Origin: Proteiniclasticum ruminis DSM 24773
Lineage (GTDB): Bacteria > Bacillota > Clostridia > Clostridiales > Clostridiaceae
Reading direction: 5' to 3'
Assembly (NCBI RefSeq): GCF_000701905.1
Contig: NZ_JNKC01000011.1
Coordinates: forward strand, 1-64,000
Length of the DNA: 64,000 bases
Position 1 is the stretch's first letter; the number at the start of each line of letters is the position of its first letter. Under the pieces are notes generated by a model. The model was given only the letters and a program-made list of their open reading frames with translations. It ran no database searches and had not been told where the DNA came from. The translations under genes and the position numbers were made by a program. Positions 51,674 to 59,975 of the stretch are shown here, piece after piece.

Positions 51674-51748
51674 CAGTGTAAATCCTCCTTTCTAATAGAG
51701 TTATTTATATTTTTATTATATCATATCCGAAAAGAGTAGAGTATTAAT

Positions 51749-51793
51749 GTCCTTTATTTATGGTGCGATTCACCGTACCATATCCATCGGCGT
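51749..51793. repeat. Dispersed palindromic repeat, copy C
   Basis: Shares 'TTATTTATGGT', 'TTCACCGTA' and 'CATATCCATCGGCGT' with copy B, with some decay of the left arm. It lies between the nucleotidyltransferase start (51673) and a terminator at 51794. Confidence 0.7.
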
Positions 51794-51844
51794 AAAAAAA
51801 ACAAGCGGAGTTGAAATTAGAATTCATGCCGCTTGTTTTTTTAA
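51794..51844. terminator. Intrinsic terminator after the 51852-52163 gene
   Basis: AAAAAAAACAAGCGG / CCGCTTGTTTTTTT arms with an AT-rich 20-base loop. It works for the minus strand gene that stops at 51852. Confidence 0.8.
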
Positions 51845-51851
51845 TGGAAAG

Positions 51852-52163
51852 CTAAGTATCTTCTTTATGAACTTCAATTTTTCGTGGATCTTCAAAGCTA
51901 TAGACATAAGAATCATATGAATCATTGTCAATTCTAATTAAGATATCGACACTAAAGTAATACCTTTCTAAAAGAAGTGTATTGAATTCAAAATATAATT
52001 CTAAGTAATTATCTCCTTCATCAAACTTCAAATTTGCAAAAATAATATTAGCAATTTCTCCAGACATAATATCTGTAGATGAATATTGTAAATGGTAAAG
52101 TAAAAATACAAGAAATGGCAATCGGAAATACAAAAAAGTAATTGCCAGTACAACCACAATCAA
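51852..52163 (-). CDS. Small membrane-anchored hypothetical protein
   Basis: A 103-residue frame with an N-terminal helix ('MIVVVLAITFLYFRLPFLVF') and an acidic outer part ('FANLKFDEGDNYLELYFEFN', 'RIDNDSYDSYVYSFEDPRKI'). There is no clear ribosome binding site at the first ATG, so the real start could lie upstream in a short Lys-rich extension or the gene could be decayed. I do not recognise a family. A terminator lies directly after the stop. Confidence 0.45.
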   Translation of the reverse strand: MIVVVLAITFLYFRLPFLVFLLYHLQYSSTDIMSGEIANIIFANLKFDEGDNYLELYFEFNTLLLERYYFSVDILIRIDNDSYDSYVYSFEDPRKIEVHKEDT

Positions 52164-52239
52164 ATATCCTTTTAGGTAGGCTAATACTTAGAAGGAGTGA
52201 ATAGCTTTTTCTTATTCATATTTTAATACTCCTTACACT

Positions 52240-52377
52240 TTATTTTTTTTTCCAAATGACAATGGTAAGAGTGATTAAACAAACTAGTATAGCCAACATT
52301 ATAATATTCTGGAATATTATAATTAACCCTAAATTGTCAATTGAGCCAGATAATAATACATCCTCTATTTTAGTCAC
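52240..52377 (-). CDS. Candidate 45-residue single-helix peptide
   Basis: On the minus strand, GTG 52377 opens 'MTKIEDVLLSGSIDNLGLII', then a helix ('IFQNIIMLAILVCLITLTIV') and 'IWKKK' to a stop. The size, one helix and Lys-rich end resemble small membrane toxins or accessory peptides. A perfect AAGGAG touches the GTG directly, which is too close, so the true start may be non-standard or the peptide may not be made. It is too short for ordinary gene finding. The rest of 52164-52574 contains the 52434 terminator and nothing else I can support. Confidence 0.35.
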   Translation of the reverse strand: MTKIEDVLLSGSIDNLGLIIIFQNIIMLAILVCLITLTIVIWKKK

Positions 52378-52433
52378 CTCCTTATATTCATATAAATCAA
52401 AACCCTCCTATAATGGTATTATACTATATTTTT

Positions 52434-52477
52434 AAGAGCTACAACCCCGAACTTCTTCGGGGTTGTAGCTCTTTTTA
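52434..52477. terminator. Strong hairpin terminator without an obvious gene before it
   Basis: AAGAGCTACAACCCCGAA / TTCGGGGTTGTAGCTCTT are perfect 18-base arms with a three-base loop, followed by TTT on the plus strand and A-rich on the other side. Confidence 0.85.
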
Positions 52478-52574
52478 TCAATCTTGAAAATTAAAAATTC
52501 TATCTAAAAGGAACTTGCCTTCGTTACGCCTGAATATTATAACGTAACAAAGCGTCTGTACCACATTCAGGAGA

Positions 52575-52930
52575 CTAATCCCCTATCTCAAAGGCTCTTG
52601 AAAGTACATTTGTCTTAGCTTTAAATTCAGCTTGATCAGATCTCTCTGTCAGGTGCGCTCTTTTCAGATCATCCATGAAATCCCTGATTCCTTCAAAATC
52701 CTTAAAGTTCTCCGGAGATGGATCTGTTTCTAAAAGTTTTCCTTTCTTCGTGTAGATTTCTTTCAGCTCTTGCATACTGTTAGGTTTTCCTCTGTCCTTG
52801 TTCAGCTTGTAAAGAAACTCAATAGAATCTGCGTGGAGATGTTTTACAGCCGGCAGATGTTTCTGATATTGCCTTGTGAGATAGGATTTCTTTTCAGCAG
52901 CAGTAGTAGGTTCTACACTACTCCAATCTC
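52575..52930 (-). pseudogene. C-terminal remnant of an unknown protein
   Basis: The minus strand is open for about 118 codons ending at 52575: 'EPTTAAEKKSYLTRQYQKHL', 'VKHLHADSIEFLYKLNKDRG', 'LKEIYTKKGKLLETDPSPEN' and 'TNVLSRAFEIGD'. The first ATG (52775) has no ribosome binding site, and the frame begins right after a TGA with no start codon. So it looks like the end of a larger gene that lost its front. The helical, Lys-rich sequence does not match a family I know. Start of the remnant is uncertain. Confidence 0.4.
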
Positions 52931-53028
52931 GTCATTTTTGACAGAGACAGTTGGAGAAAAGAGAGAGCTCTTATGAAATAATCAGGTTGTACTGATAATT
53001 GCATTTTTCATTGCCAAAACTTGTATTT

Positions 53029-53655
53029 TTAACTTGCCAAACACAAATATAGTATATAATTGGGGGATGTTCCGTTAAGTGTGATTTTACGGCAAGTGAA
53101 GTTGCGAATCGGCTTTTCGCCAATATTACGAATGGTAAAGGCAAAAGTGCTATACTTTTCCATTAGTTCTTCTAAAGGCATTAATGGATTATCTTCAAAA
53201 ATATTAATACGATTAATTTGATATGCACAACTATCAGAGTTATCATCCAATGTTTCTTTACGTACGTTGTGGTAATAGTGAAGTATCTCCTGAATTGCTG
53301 GTGTATAGACTGCTACTTCAATATTCTCTAAAGTCTCAATTGCATCAACAATTCTCTTATTCAAATTTTTTAGTTCGCCTTGAATTTCCATAACTTCTTT
53401 TGAAGAATCATCTGATAGTTCTTTATATCTTTTATTCTGCCAGATTGCAACAGCCCCTAATATTACCGTTCCGACTGCACCGAGGTAAGATCCAATGAAA
53501 CCAAACCAAACTTCTTTCGGCAACACAAATTTCAGGGTAAAAGTAGAACCTGAAATAGCTGATACAAGTTTTTCAACAAGATAAGGGACTAAAAAAAGGA
53601 TTAAGACTATGATGGGAATCCACAATGCTTTTCGCGATTTCAATTTTTTTTTCAT
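53029..53655 (-). CDS. Membrane protein with coiled coil, defence-island neighbour
   Basis: With a start at ATG 53655 ('MKKKLKSRKALWIPIIVLIL') the protein has 208 residues. Two helices (about 10-27 and 50-70, 'GFIGSYLGAVGTVILGAVAI') are followed by a coiled coil ('KEVMEIQGELKNLNKRIVDA') and a beta-like end. The 'WFGFIGSYLGAVGTVxLG..A' segment recurs in uncharacterised Bacillota membrane proteins, by memory. It lies beside an Abi-type gene and a type I restriction operon on the same strand. It may be a membrane effector or a bystander; the sequence alone does not decide. Confidence 0.6.
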   Translation of the reverse strand: MKKKLKSRKALWIPIIVLILFLVPYLVEKLVSAISGSTFTLKFVLPKEVWFGFIGSYLGAVGTVILGAVAIWQNKRYKELSDDSSKEVMEIQGELKNLNKRIVDAIETLENIEVAVYTPAIQEILHYYHNVRKETLDDNSDSCAYQINRINIFEDNPLMPLEELMEKYSTFAFTIRNIGEKPIRNFTCRKITLNGTSPNYILYLCLAS

Positions 53656-53732
53656 CACATAATGCACCACCAATTTAAAGTATAATAGTTATTATTGAAT
53701 TTCAGGTAAAAATAATTCTCTTATTTCATTAG

Positions 53733-54512
53733 TTAGCTATGATTATTTATATTTGTACATTCTGTATCATGGATTGTTTTAATAAGGGATGCAATGGATA
53801 TAACAGAAATAAGACAGATAGAAGCCTCCCGTTTTGATGCACCTCTGTCATGAGTTAACTGATTTGCCAGGTCTACCGAGACTCTTGCATATTTTCGAAC
53901 CTTTTCCGAAGCGCCTGCGAGTTCGCATTGGATATATGCTTCCAACATTCTTTTCGCATCGGCTGTACTTGCTTCGACTCCATCAAGAGTAGGATGTTTC
54001 TGTGGATCAAAAACCTGTTGAGCAATTGTGATAAGCGTTTCACGTCCAATCATTCCAATCGCTTGGAATTTTTCTTCAGTGTCTGCAGGTTCTAATCTTG
54101 CTCTCATTTCTTGGATTGAACGATCAACTCTTTCCCAACCAGTTAGTTGATAGGCATCAAGGTATATTGGGCTTAGAGAATATTGTGAATAACGCTCAAA
54201 TAGTCGTTTTTTTACTTCTTGTACACTTTCATTATTTTCAAATTGTGTTAATTCACACAGATCTTTAATAATTACGAACTGTTGTTGAGCGTTAAATTCG
54301 CGAAGGTTTAAGTATAGTGCTGTACGTTTATTAGGGACTACTTTGCCAAAACTACCAAAATCAGAACTTGTAATTGGAATCTCAACGTCAAAATCAACGG
54401 CATACGAGTTGCAATATTTTACAATTTGAGTTCCACTTAAACCGTGAGTTGTTTCTCCTAATATATCTGAAGCATATGATATAAATGTATCATCTATTTT
54501 ACCGACTGCCAT
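53733..54512 (-). CDS. Abortive-infection-like protein (Abi C-terminal, HEPN-like)
   Basis: The 259-residue protein has an N-terminal half with 'TALYLNLREFNAQQQFVIIK' and a C-terminal half with 'AYIQCELAGASEKVRKYARV', 'SVDLANQLTHDRGASKREAS' and helices to the end. The C-terminal layout (R..x..H with 'NxLTHDR') is that of Abi_C/HEPN-like proteins that act as RNases in phage defence. Whether 'RKYARVSVDLANQLTH' holds the active Arg-His is not certain, because the spacing is longer than the classic RxxxxH. It is 52 bases beyond the hsdR stop on the same strand, probably in the same defence island. Start follows AGGAGGAAAACT. Confidence 0.7.
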   Translation of the reverse strand: MAVGKIDDTFISYASDILGETTHGLSGTQIVKYCNSYAVDFDVEIPITSSDFGSFGKVVPNKRTALYLNLREFNAQQQFVIIKDLCELTQFENNESVQEVKKRLFERYSQYSLSPIYLDAYQLTGWERVDRSIQEMRARLEPADTEEKFQAIGMIGRETLITIAQQVFDPQKHPTLDGVEASTADAKRMLEAYIQCELAGASEKVRKYARVSVDLANQLTHDRGASKREASICLISVISIASLIKTIHDTECTNINNHS

Positions 54513-54564
54513 AGTTTTCCTCCTAGATAATGATAAAATTGGGTATAAGTGAATTTAGTTTGTA

Positions 54565-57500
54565 CTATACTATGCCAAAGTATTTCTCAAAGAAATCCAT
54601 TAGCTTTTCAATAACACTCTGCTTCTTTGCAGTCCTGTTTCCACCGCCGAAACGGGAAACAGGGGGCATGATCTTGTCAATATCTGTTCCAGTAGTCTTC
54701 AGAAGTCCATCTCGGAAAGAGTTATCCATCAATCTTTTTGTCTCTTCCTGCTTGAGTTTTTCTTCAGTAATCAGCTGATTCAAATCTGTTTCTTTTTGCT
54801 CGGAAACAAACTTACGCCAGTCTTCATCTACATTTGTAGCAGCGTTGACTGTATCGATGAAGTGCTCAATGAGTTCCTTCTTGCTTCTCAGCTGCATACT
54901 AGAACTGATAGCCTTGTCGATGGATACAAGAATGCTCTTGTCCTCACAGTTGGTCTGATGGTACTTAGCAACCAGCATCAGGATGTAGTCGATGTTGATT
55001 TCAACTTGCCTGATCAGCTCAAGTTCAAACTCGATATCTTCATTGATCTTTTCTTTCTCAGAAGTTTTGTCCTTTGTCAGTTCCTGGTAAATATCAATAT
55101 AGACACTCTGGTAGTCCTGGTAGTCTCTCAGGGTCAGGATTTCATTGTTCTCGAAATCATCAAATGCAGTAAGGATATTTTTCAGTCTTAAGATAGCACC
55201 AAAGAGCTTAATGAAGTCTTTCTGGTTCTGCTCTCCATAAATCTGCTCTCCAAGAGGAAACTTCAGGCATAACTCATCAATAAGTTCTTCATATCCAGGC
55301 TGATGCTTGCCATTCTCATCATACCCTTCATAGTAATCCGTATAGCTTTTCAGAAGAACAATACTCTCAGCATCCTTGTCTCCAAATAGAGCGATTGCTT
55401 CATCGGTTGCATCCTGTAAATTCCGGAAACAGACGATATTACCAAAGGTTTTGACGGAGTTCAGGATTCTATTGGTGCGGGAGAACGCCTGAATGAGTCC
55501 ATGCTGCTTGAGATTCTTATCTACCCATAGAGTATTGAGGGTAGTTGCATCAAAACCAGTGAGGAACATGTTTACCACAATGAGGAGATCCACTTCACGA
55601 TTCTTCATCCTTAGGGAGAGATCCTTGTAGTAATTCTGGAATTTGTCTGAAGAAGTACCAAAGCTGGTATTGAAATCTTCGTTGTAATCTCTAATTGCCG
55701 ATTCCAGAAACTCTCTTGAGGTCTGGTCTAGGCTCTCTGTATCAAAATCCTCATCAGGGAACACATCATCAGGATCAGCCTCATTGGCACTAAAACTAAA
55801 GATGGTTGCGATGTTAAGTCTTTGTCCACGAAGAGCAGTTTCTTTCTTCAGCTCAGTATAATACTTCTTCGCTACTTCAATGGAACTGACAGCCAATATG
55901 GAATTGAATCCGGATACACGCTGTCCCTGTAAGGAGTAGAACATATTACGCTTCGTTTTCTGGTCGAAGTGGTCAAGAATGTAACCAACGATTTCACGGA
56001 TACGAGCTGGGTCTGCCATGGCTTTTTCTGTATCTATGGATGATACATCTTTGTCCTTCACATTAGCCTTCATCTTCACGGTATTGACGTAGTCGATTCT
56101 GAAAGGTAAAACATTTCCGTCATTGATGGCATCCACAATGGTATAGGTATGAAGTTTTTCTCCAAAGGCTTGCGGTGTGGTTCTCATCAGTGGATTTCCA
56201 CCACTACCAGCATTGGCAGCAAAGATTGGAGTTCCAGTGAATCCAAACAAGTGATATTTCTTGAACGCTTTTACAATCTTTGTGTGCATTTCACCGAACT
56301 GAGATCTATGGCACTCATCAAAGATGATGACGAAATGCTTCTTGAAGAGGTCATGTCCTTTGTTCTTGGATATGAATACATCCAGCTTTTGAATGGTTGT
56401 GATGATGATATGAGAGGTGGAGTCTTCGAGCTGCTTTTGGAGAATCCTGGTAGAAGTATTGCTGTTGGCTGCTCCCTTCTGGAAACGGTCATACTCTCTC
56501 ATGGTCTGATAGTCCAGATCTTTTCGGTCCACGACAAAGAGAACCTTATCCACATAAGGTAGAGCAGAAGCTAATTGTGCAGTCTTGAATGAGGTCAGAG
56601 TCTTTCCGCTACCTGTTGTATGCCAGACATATCCTCCTGCATCGAGGGTTCCAGTCTTCTTGTAGTTGGTGGAAATCTCAATCCTTGAAAGAATACGCTC
56701 TGTGGCCATAATCTGATAGGGACGCATCACAAGTAGCAGATCTTCTGAGGTGAAAACACAGTACTTTGTAAGGACATTCAGTAAGGTGTGTTTGGCTAGG
56801 AAAGTCTTGGTGAAGTCCATAAGATCTGCAATGGCTTTGTTGTTGCCATCTGCCCAGAAAGAAGTGAACTCAAAACTGTTGCTGGTCTTCTTGCTTTTTC
56901 TACGTTCACCTTCACCGGATTCTTTGATATGGCTCGCTCTTGTAGTATTGGAATAGTATTTAGTATGAGTGCCATTGGAGATTATAAAGATTTGGACGTA
57001 TTCAAAAAGCCCACTGGCAGCCCAGAAGCTGTCTCTTTGGTAACGCTTAATCTGATTGAAGGCTTCCCTGATGGCAACACCTCTGCGCTTTAGTTCCACA
57101 TGAACAAGTGGAAGACCATTGACAAGGATCGTAACATCGTAACGGGTATCATGGGTTCCTTCTGCTTCCTCATACTGATTGATGACTTGCAGACGGTTGT
57201 TATGAATGTTCTTCTTGTCCAACAGATAGATATTCTTGGTAGAACCATCGTCTCTTTTGAGGATTTGTACATGGTCCATCTGAATTTTCTTAGTCTTCTC
57301 CACAATACCTTCATTGCTGCTGGCAATACATTCAGAGAAGAATCTCTTCCACTCATTATCAGAAAAGGTATAGCTGTTCAGAAGTTCCATCTGCTTTCTG
57401 AGATTGGAAACAAGTGCTTCTTCACCATGAATTCTCAGATACTCATACCCTTGGGTCTGAAGTACACGAATAAATTCATTCTCTAGTGCTGCCTCACTCT

Positions 57501-57588
57501 GATAGGAGCCTGAATGGTCATATCTTGCAGTGTATTCAGCAACGACTGTGCTTTCGGTTGATGAAACTATGACGTTGTATAAACTCAT
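54565..57588 (-). CDS. hsdR: Type I restriction enzyme, R subunit (HsdR)
   Basis: This 1007-residue motor and nuclease subunit cuts foreign DNA after ATP-driven translocation. The N-terminal nuclease motif appears as 'YDVTILVNGLPLVHVELKRR' (D...ExK). Walker A is 'WHTTGSGKTLTSFKTAQ', motif II is 'VIIFDECHRSQFG', motif III 'GFTGTPIF', and motif VI lies around 'QAFSRTNRILNS'. The C-terminal helical part is present, so the gene is complete. It overlaps the preceding gene by four bases (ATGA). Together with hsdM and hsdS it forms a full type I system, all on the minus strand. Confidence 0.95.
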   Translation of the reverse strand: MSLYNVIVSSTESTVVAEYTARYDHSGSYQSEAALENEFIRVLQTQGYEYLRIHGEEALVSNLRKQMELLNSYTFSDNEWKRFFSECIASSNEGIVEKTKKIQMDHVQILKRDDGSTKNIYLLDKKNIHNNRLQVINQYEEAEGTHDTRYDVTILVNGLPLVHVELKRRGVAIREAFNQIKRYQRDSFWAASGLFEYVQIFIISNGTHTKYYSNTTRASHIKESGEGERRKSKKTSNSFEFTSFWADGNNKAIADLMDFTKTFLAKHTLLNVLTKYCVFTSEDLLLVMRPYQIMATERILSRIEISTNYKKTGTLDAGGYVWHTTGSGKTLTSFKTAQLASALPYVDKVLFVVDRKDLDYQTMREYDRFQKGAANSNTSTRILQKQLEDSTSHIIITTIQKLDVFISKNKGHDLFKKHFVIIFDECHRSQFGEMHTKIVKAFKKYHLFGFTGTPIFAANAGSGGNPLMRTTPQAFGEKLHTYTIVDAINDGNVLPFRIDYVNTVKMKANVKDKDVSSIDTEKAMADPARIREIVGYILDHFDQKTKRNMFYSLQGQRVSGFNSILAVSSIEVAKKYYTELKKETALRGQRLNIATIFSFSANEADPDDVFPDEDFDTESLDQTSREFLESAIRDYNEDFNTSFGTSSDKFQNYYKDLSLRMKNREVDLLIVVNMFLTGFDATTLNTLWVDKNLKQHGLIQAFSRTNRILNSVKTFGNIVCFRNLQDATDEAIALFGDKDAESIVLLKSYTDYYEGYDENGKHQPGYEELIDELCLKFPLGEQIYGEQNQKDFIKLFGAILRLKNILTAFDDFENNEILTLRDYQDYQSVYIDIYQELTKDKTSEKEKINEDIEFELELIRQVEINIDYILMLVAKYHQTNCEDKSILVSIDKAISSSMQLRSKKELIEHFIDTVNAATNVDEDWRKFVSEQKETDLNQLITEEKLKQEETKRLMDNSFRDGLLKTTGTDIDKIMPPVSRFGGGNRTAKKQSVIEKLMDFFEKYFGIV

Positions 57589-58763
57589 AAACTCAGCTCC
57601 TTTTCCTGATTCTCTTTTTCAAGATAACATGCTGCTGAAACAAGCAGTTGTATTTCTTTATAACTCATTTCGTCAGGTATAATTCTTACCCATTGACGTG
57701 CGAACTCGTTTGCAAATAGCTCTGCCATGTGTAGACCATATGCAATATTGATAGGGCTATTCTCTTCATGTAAATAGGTATAGATTTTCTCAAGGTGATA
57801 ATTTGCAAATGAATACGTTTTTTTAGGATTGGCACGCAAAATTCCAGATAGAATATCTTCTAACTTCTCATAATCAAGATTGTCTGTAGCATCACACAAA
57901 GAGGGAATACTATTGACTATTACTTCTCTATAAGATGAAACCGATGTAGAGTTTTCTGGTTTTGTATGCTTGTATTCTAAGTAAAGAATAGCTTTGTCCA
58001 GGCTTGAAGTTGACTCATAGCGAGATTGAAGTGCTTTTGCTATCTCTTTCAATGTATCTACGGGTGAGAGATTTCTGTCGACCTTTTGATTTCTCCACTC
58101 TTGCTCTTTTTCAAATAGAATCTCATTCAATCTGTTGGTTACCTTCTCTAATTGCTCATACCTAGAGCGGAGATAGCTCTTTAAGATGTCAAATGAGAAA
58201 ATTAAGTCTTTGACACTGTCAGTTCTATTTGAGTATAGACGTATCCCAATTCCATCAGTAATGCCGTATGATTTCATGAAATTCGTATTTGGTATTAGGA
58301 AAGGAGAATAATGCATTTCCTTTTCTGGGAATTTTATCGCACGATCTGTATTAAATGGATGAGCAAATGAAACAGAACGTATAAATTCAAAGAACTTATC
58401 ATCTGTAGGACAGTTTTCTTTTGGTATACTCAATGGAAATCCCATACAAATATCTCTGAAGTAAAAATAAGAGCCCTCTTTTTTGGCATCATCAAAATCT
58501 GAAGTAATTTTCATATCTTCGAGTATCAATCTTATGCCGTTGGATACCATGTTTGCATATACAAGAAAAGAGAGAAGGTTCTCTTCTGTCTTTGGCGGTT
58601 CTAAATGATTATTAATATATTCGATGCTAGTATCTAGTCGGTCCATTACAGCACAAAAAAGGTTGTAATGGACTTTATATGTTTCATCAGAAATAAACAA
58701 CGGGCTTTGATTTATTGTATCTCTAAATTTAGCGCAAATTGAGGGATTTAACAGTATATCCAT
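57585..58763 (-). CDS. Unknown protein encoded inside the hsd operon
   Basis: The 392-residue product starts immediately after the hsdS stop and overlaps hsdR by four bases, so it is tightly coupled to the restriction genes. I do not recognise the family. It is soluble and mostly helical: 'LFCAVMDRLDTSIEYINNHL', 'FIRSVSFAHPFNTDRAIKFP', 'SYLRSRYEQLEKVTNRLNEI' (coiled coil) and a C-terminal helical region with 'GLHMAELFANEFARQWVRII'. The 'RSVSFAHPF' segment recalls the R-x-H signature of HEPN RNases, but that is weak. It may be an accessory toxin or a regulator of restriction. Confidence 0.7.
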   Translation of the reverse strand: MDILLNPSICAKFRDTINQSPLFISDETYKVHYNLFCAVMDRLDTSIEYINNHLEPPKTEENLLSFLVYANMVSNGIRLILEDMKITSDFDDAKKEGSYFYFRDICMGFPLSIPKENCPTDDKFFEFIRSVSFAHPFNTDRAIKFPEKEMHYSPFLIPNTNFMKSYGITDGIGIRLYSNRTDSVKDLIFSFDILKSYLRSRYEQLEKVTNRLNEILFEKEQEWRNQKVDRNLSPVDTLKEIAKALQSRYESTSSLDKAILYLEYKHTKPENSTSVSSYREVIVNSIPSLCDATDNLDYEKLEDILSGILRANPKKTYSFANYHLEKIYTYLHEENSPINIAYGLHMAELFANEFARQWVRIIPDEMSYKEIQLLVSAACYLEKENQEKELSL

Positions 58764-59975
58764 TCATCCTTCAAGCTCCTTAAATGTCAGTAGTTTGTCT
58801 CTATAGTAATCATACTGCTTCTGCCTCGCTTCGATTTCTGCTGGAAGACCATTAGTTATATCATTACATAATGTTTCAAATCGATTAAGAATTGCAACGA
58901 TACGTTCTTGCTCTTTAATCGGAGGAATTGGGATTTTATACTTCATCACAGCATCCTTGCTTCCACGGGGCATTTTACCACCTTTAGCATTCTGTGTATT
59001 ATAGGCAAAAAATGTATCTGAGCTAAGTAGTTGGTACAGAAACTCAGGAGTTATACAATCATTATTGATATGTATGACCAAAACATCTCCATTAGTTCCA
59101 CCAGAGTTTGTAGCTCTCCATATCTTTTTCAAATATGGCCGAATATTTCCGATGAGGATATCTCCTGCTGAGTATTTCGTACACATGCCATTTTCTGGGA
59201 CATATCTTGATATAGTTTTCCCTTGCTTGTCTTGAAGTAAGTTATCTACACCAACATAAGTATCGGCATCTAATTCTGTGGCTTTTATTCTTGCTTTGGA
59301 GTAAGAAGCCACATCTCTAAGTTCTAAGATTGGAACTTCATTTCCGAAGGTCGTCAGATTATTTTTATAGTAGTCATACTGTTTTTTTCGAGCTGAAAGC
59401 TCCGCTGAAAGCTCCGCTGAAAGCTCCGCTGAAAGCTCCGTGAAATTATCTAGTATTCTTAATATCTCTTCTTGGATAGCTAATGGTGGGATGGGAACTC
59501 GAATGTCCTTAATTGCTGGCACACTAGAGTGAACAACCTTACTCTTTACTTTACCTTTGCTTTTTTGTTTTCGAGCATCGGAGGTAGAAAGAACATATGA
59601 AATGTATTTTGGGTTTTGTTTATGCTTCATAACTACAAGATCACCGCCAGCTAAGCATTTCTCTTGCCCTATATAAGTGCTAGATTTTGCTATATCTTCC
59701 ACACTTTCGCCTGTGATTGCAAATAATATATCTCCATGCTCAAAGTACTTTGGATTCTTGATTGTTGATGCATCTGTATATGATACACACGTGTCAAACC
59801 AAATGCCATATGTGGTGTAAATCTCCCCATAACGAACACAGGGGGTCCCGACTTCGGTTATTTGGTCTCTTGTGATTCCAGATCCTCTATAGATATCAGT
59901 TGCAATCTCTCCAAGATATTTGTATTCGACCCCATTAGGGCATAACTTATCAATCAGTTCTTCTAATCTACTCAT
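58764..59975 (-). CDS. hsdS: Type I restriction specificity subunit (HsdS)
   Basis: HsdS reads the two half-sites of the target. The 403 residues show two variable target-recognition domains, each followed by a conserved helix: 'IPPLAIQEEILRILDNF' after the first and 'IPPIKEQERIVAILNRFETL' after the second. The central spacer contains four tandem 'ELSA' units coded by a 12-base repeat at 59392-59439, followed by 'RKKQYDYYKNNLTTFGNE'; the end has the parallel 'RQKQYDYYRDKLLTFKELEG'. In the EcoR124 family, changing the number of such 4-residue units changes the spacing of the recognition halves. Stop and start with hsdM share one base. Confidence 0.95.
   Translation of the reverse strand: MSRLEELIDKLCPNGVEYKYLGEIATDIYRGSGITRDQITEVGTPCVRYGEIYTTYGIWFDTCVSYTDASTIKNPKYFEHGDILFAITGESVEDIAKSSTYIGQEKCLAGGDLVVMKHKQNPKYISYVLSTSDARKQKSKGKVKSKVVHSSVPAIKDIRVPIPPLAIQEEILRILDNFTELSAELSAELSAELSARKKQYDYYKNNLTTFGNEVPILELRDVASYSKARIKATELDADTYVGVDNLLQDKQGKTISRYVPENGMCTKYSAGDILIGNIRPYLKKIWRATNSGGTNGDVLVIHINNDCITPEFLYQLLSSDTFFAYNTQNAKGGKMPRGSKDAVMKYKIPIPPIKEQERIVAILNRFETLCNDITNGLPAEIEARQKQYDYYRDKLLTFKELEG
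59392..59439. repeat. Four 12-bp tandem repeats in the hsdS spacer
   Basis: GCTGAAAGCTCC is repeated four times without change (minus-strand coding: Glu-Leu-Ser-Ala units). A 12-bp unit keeps the frame, so copy-number change alters spacer length only. Confidence 0.95.
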
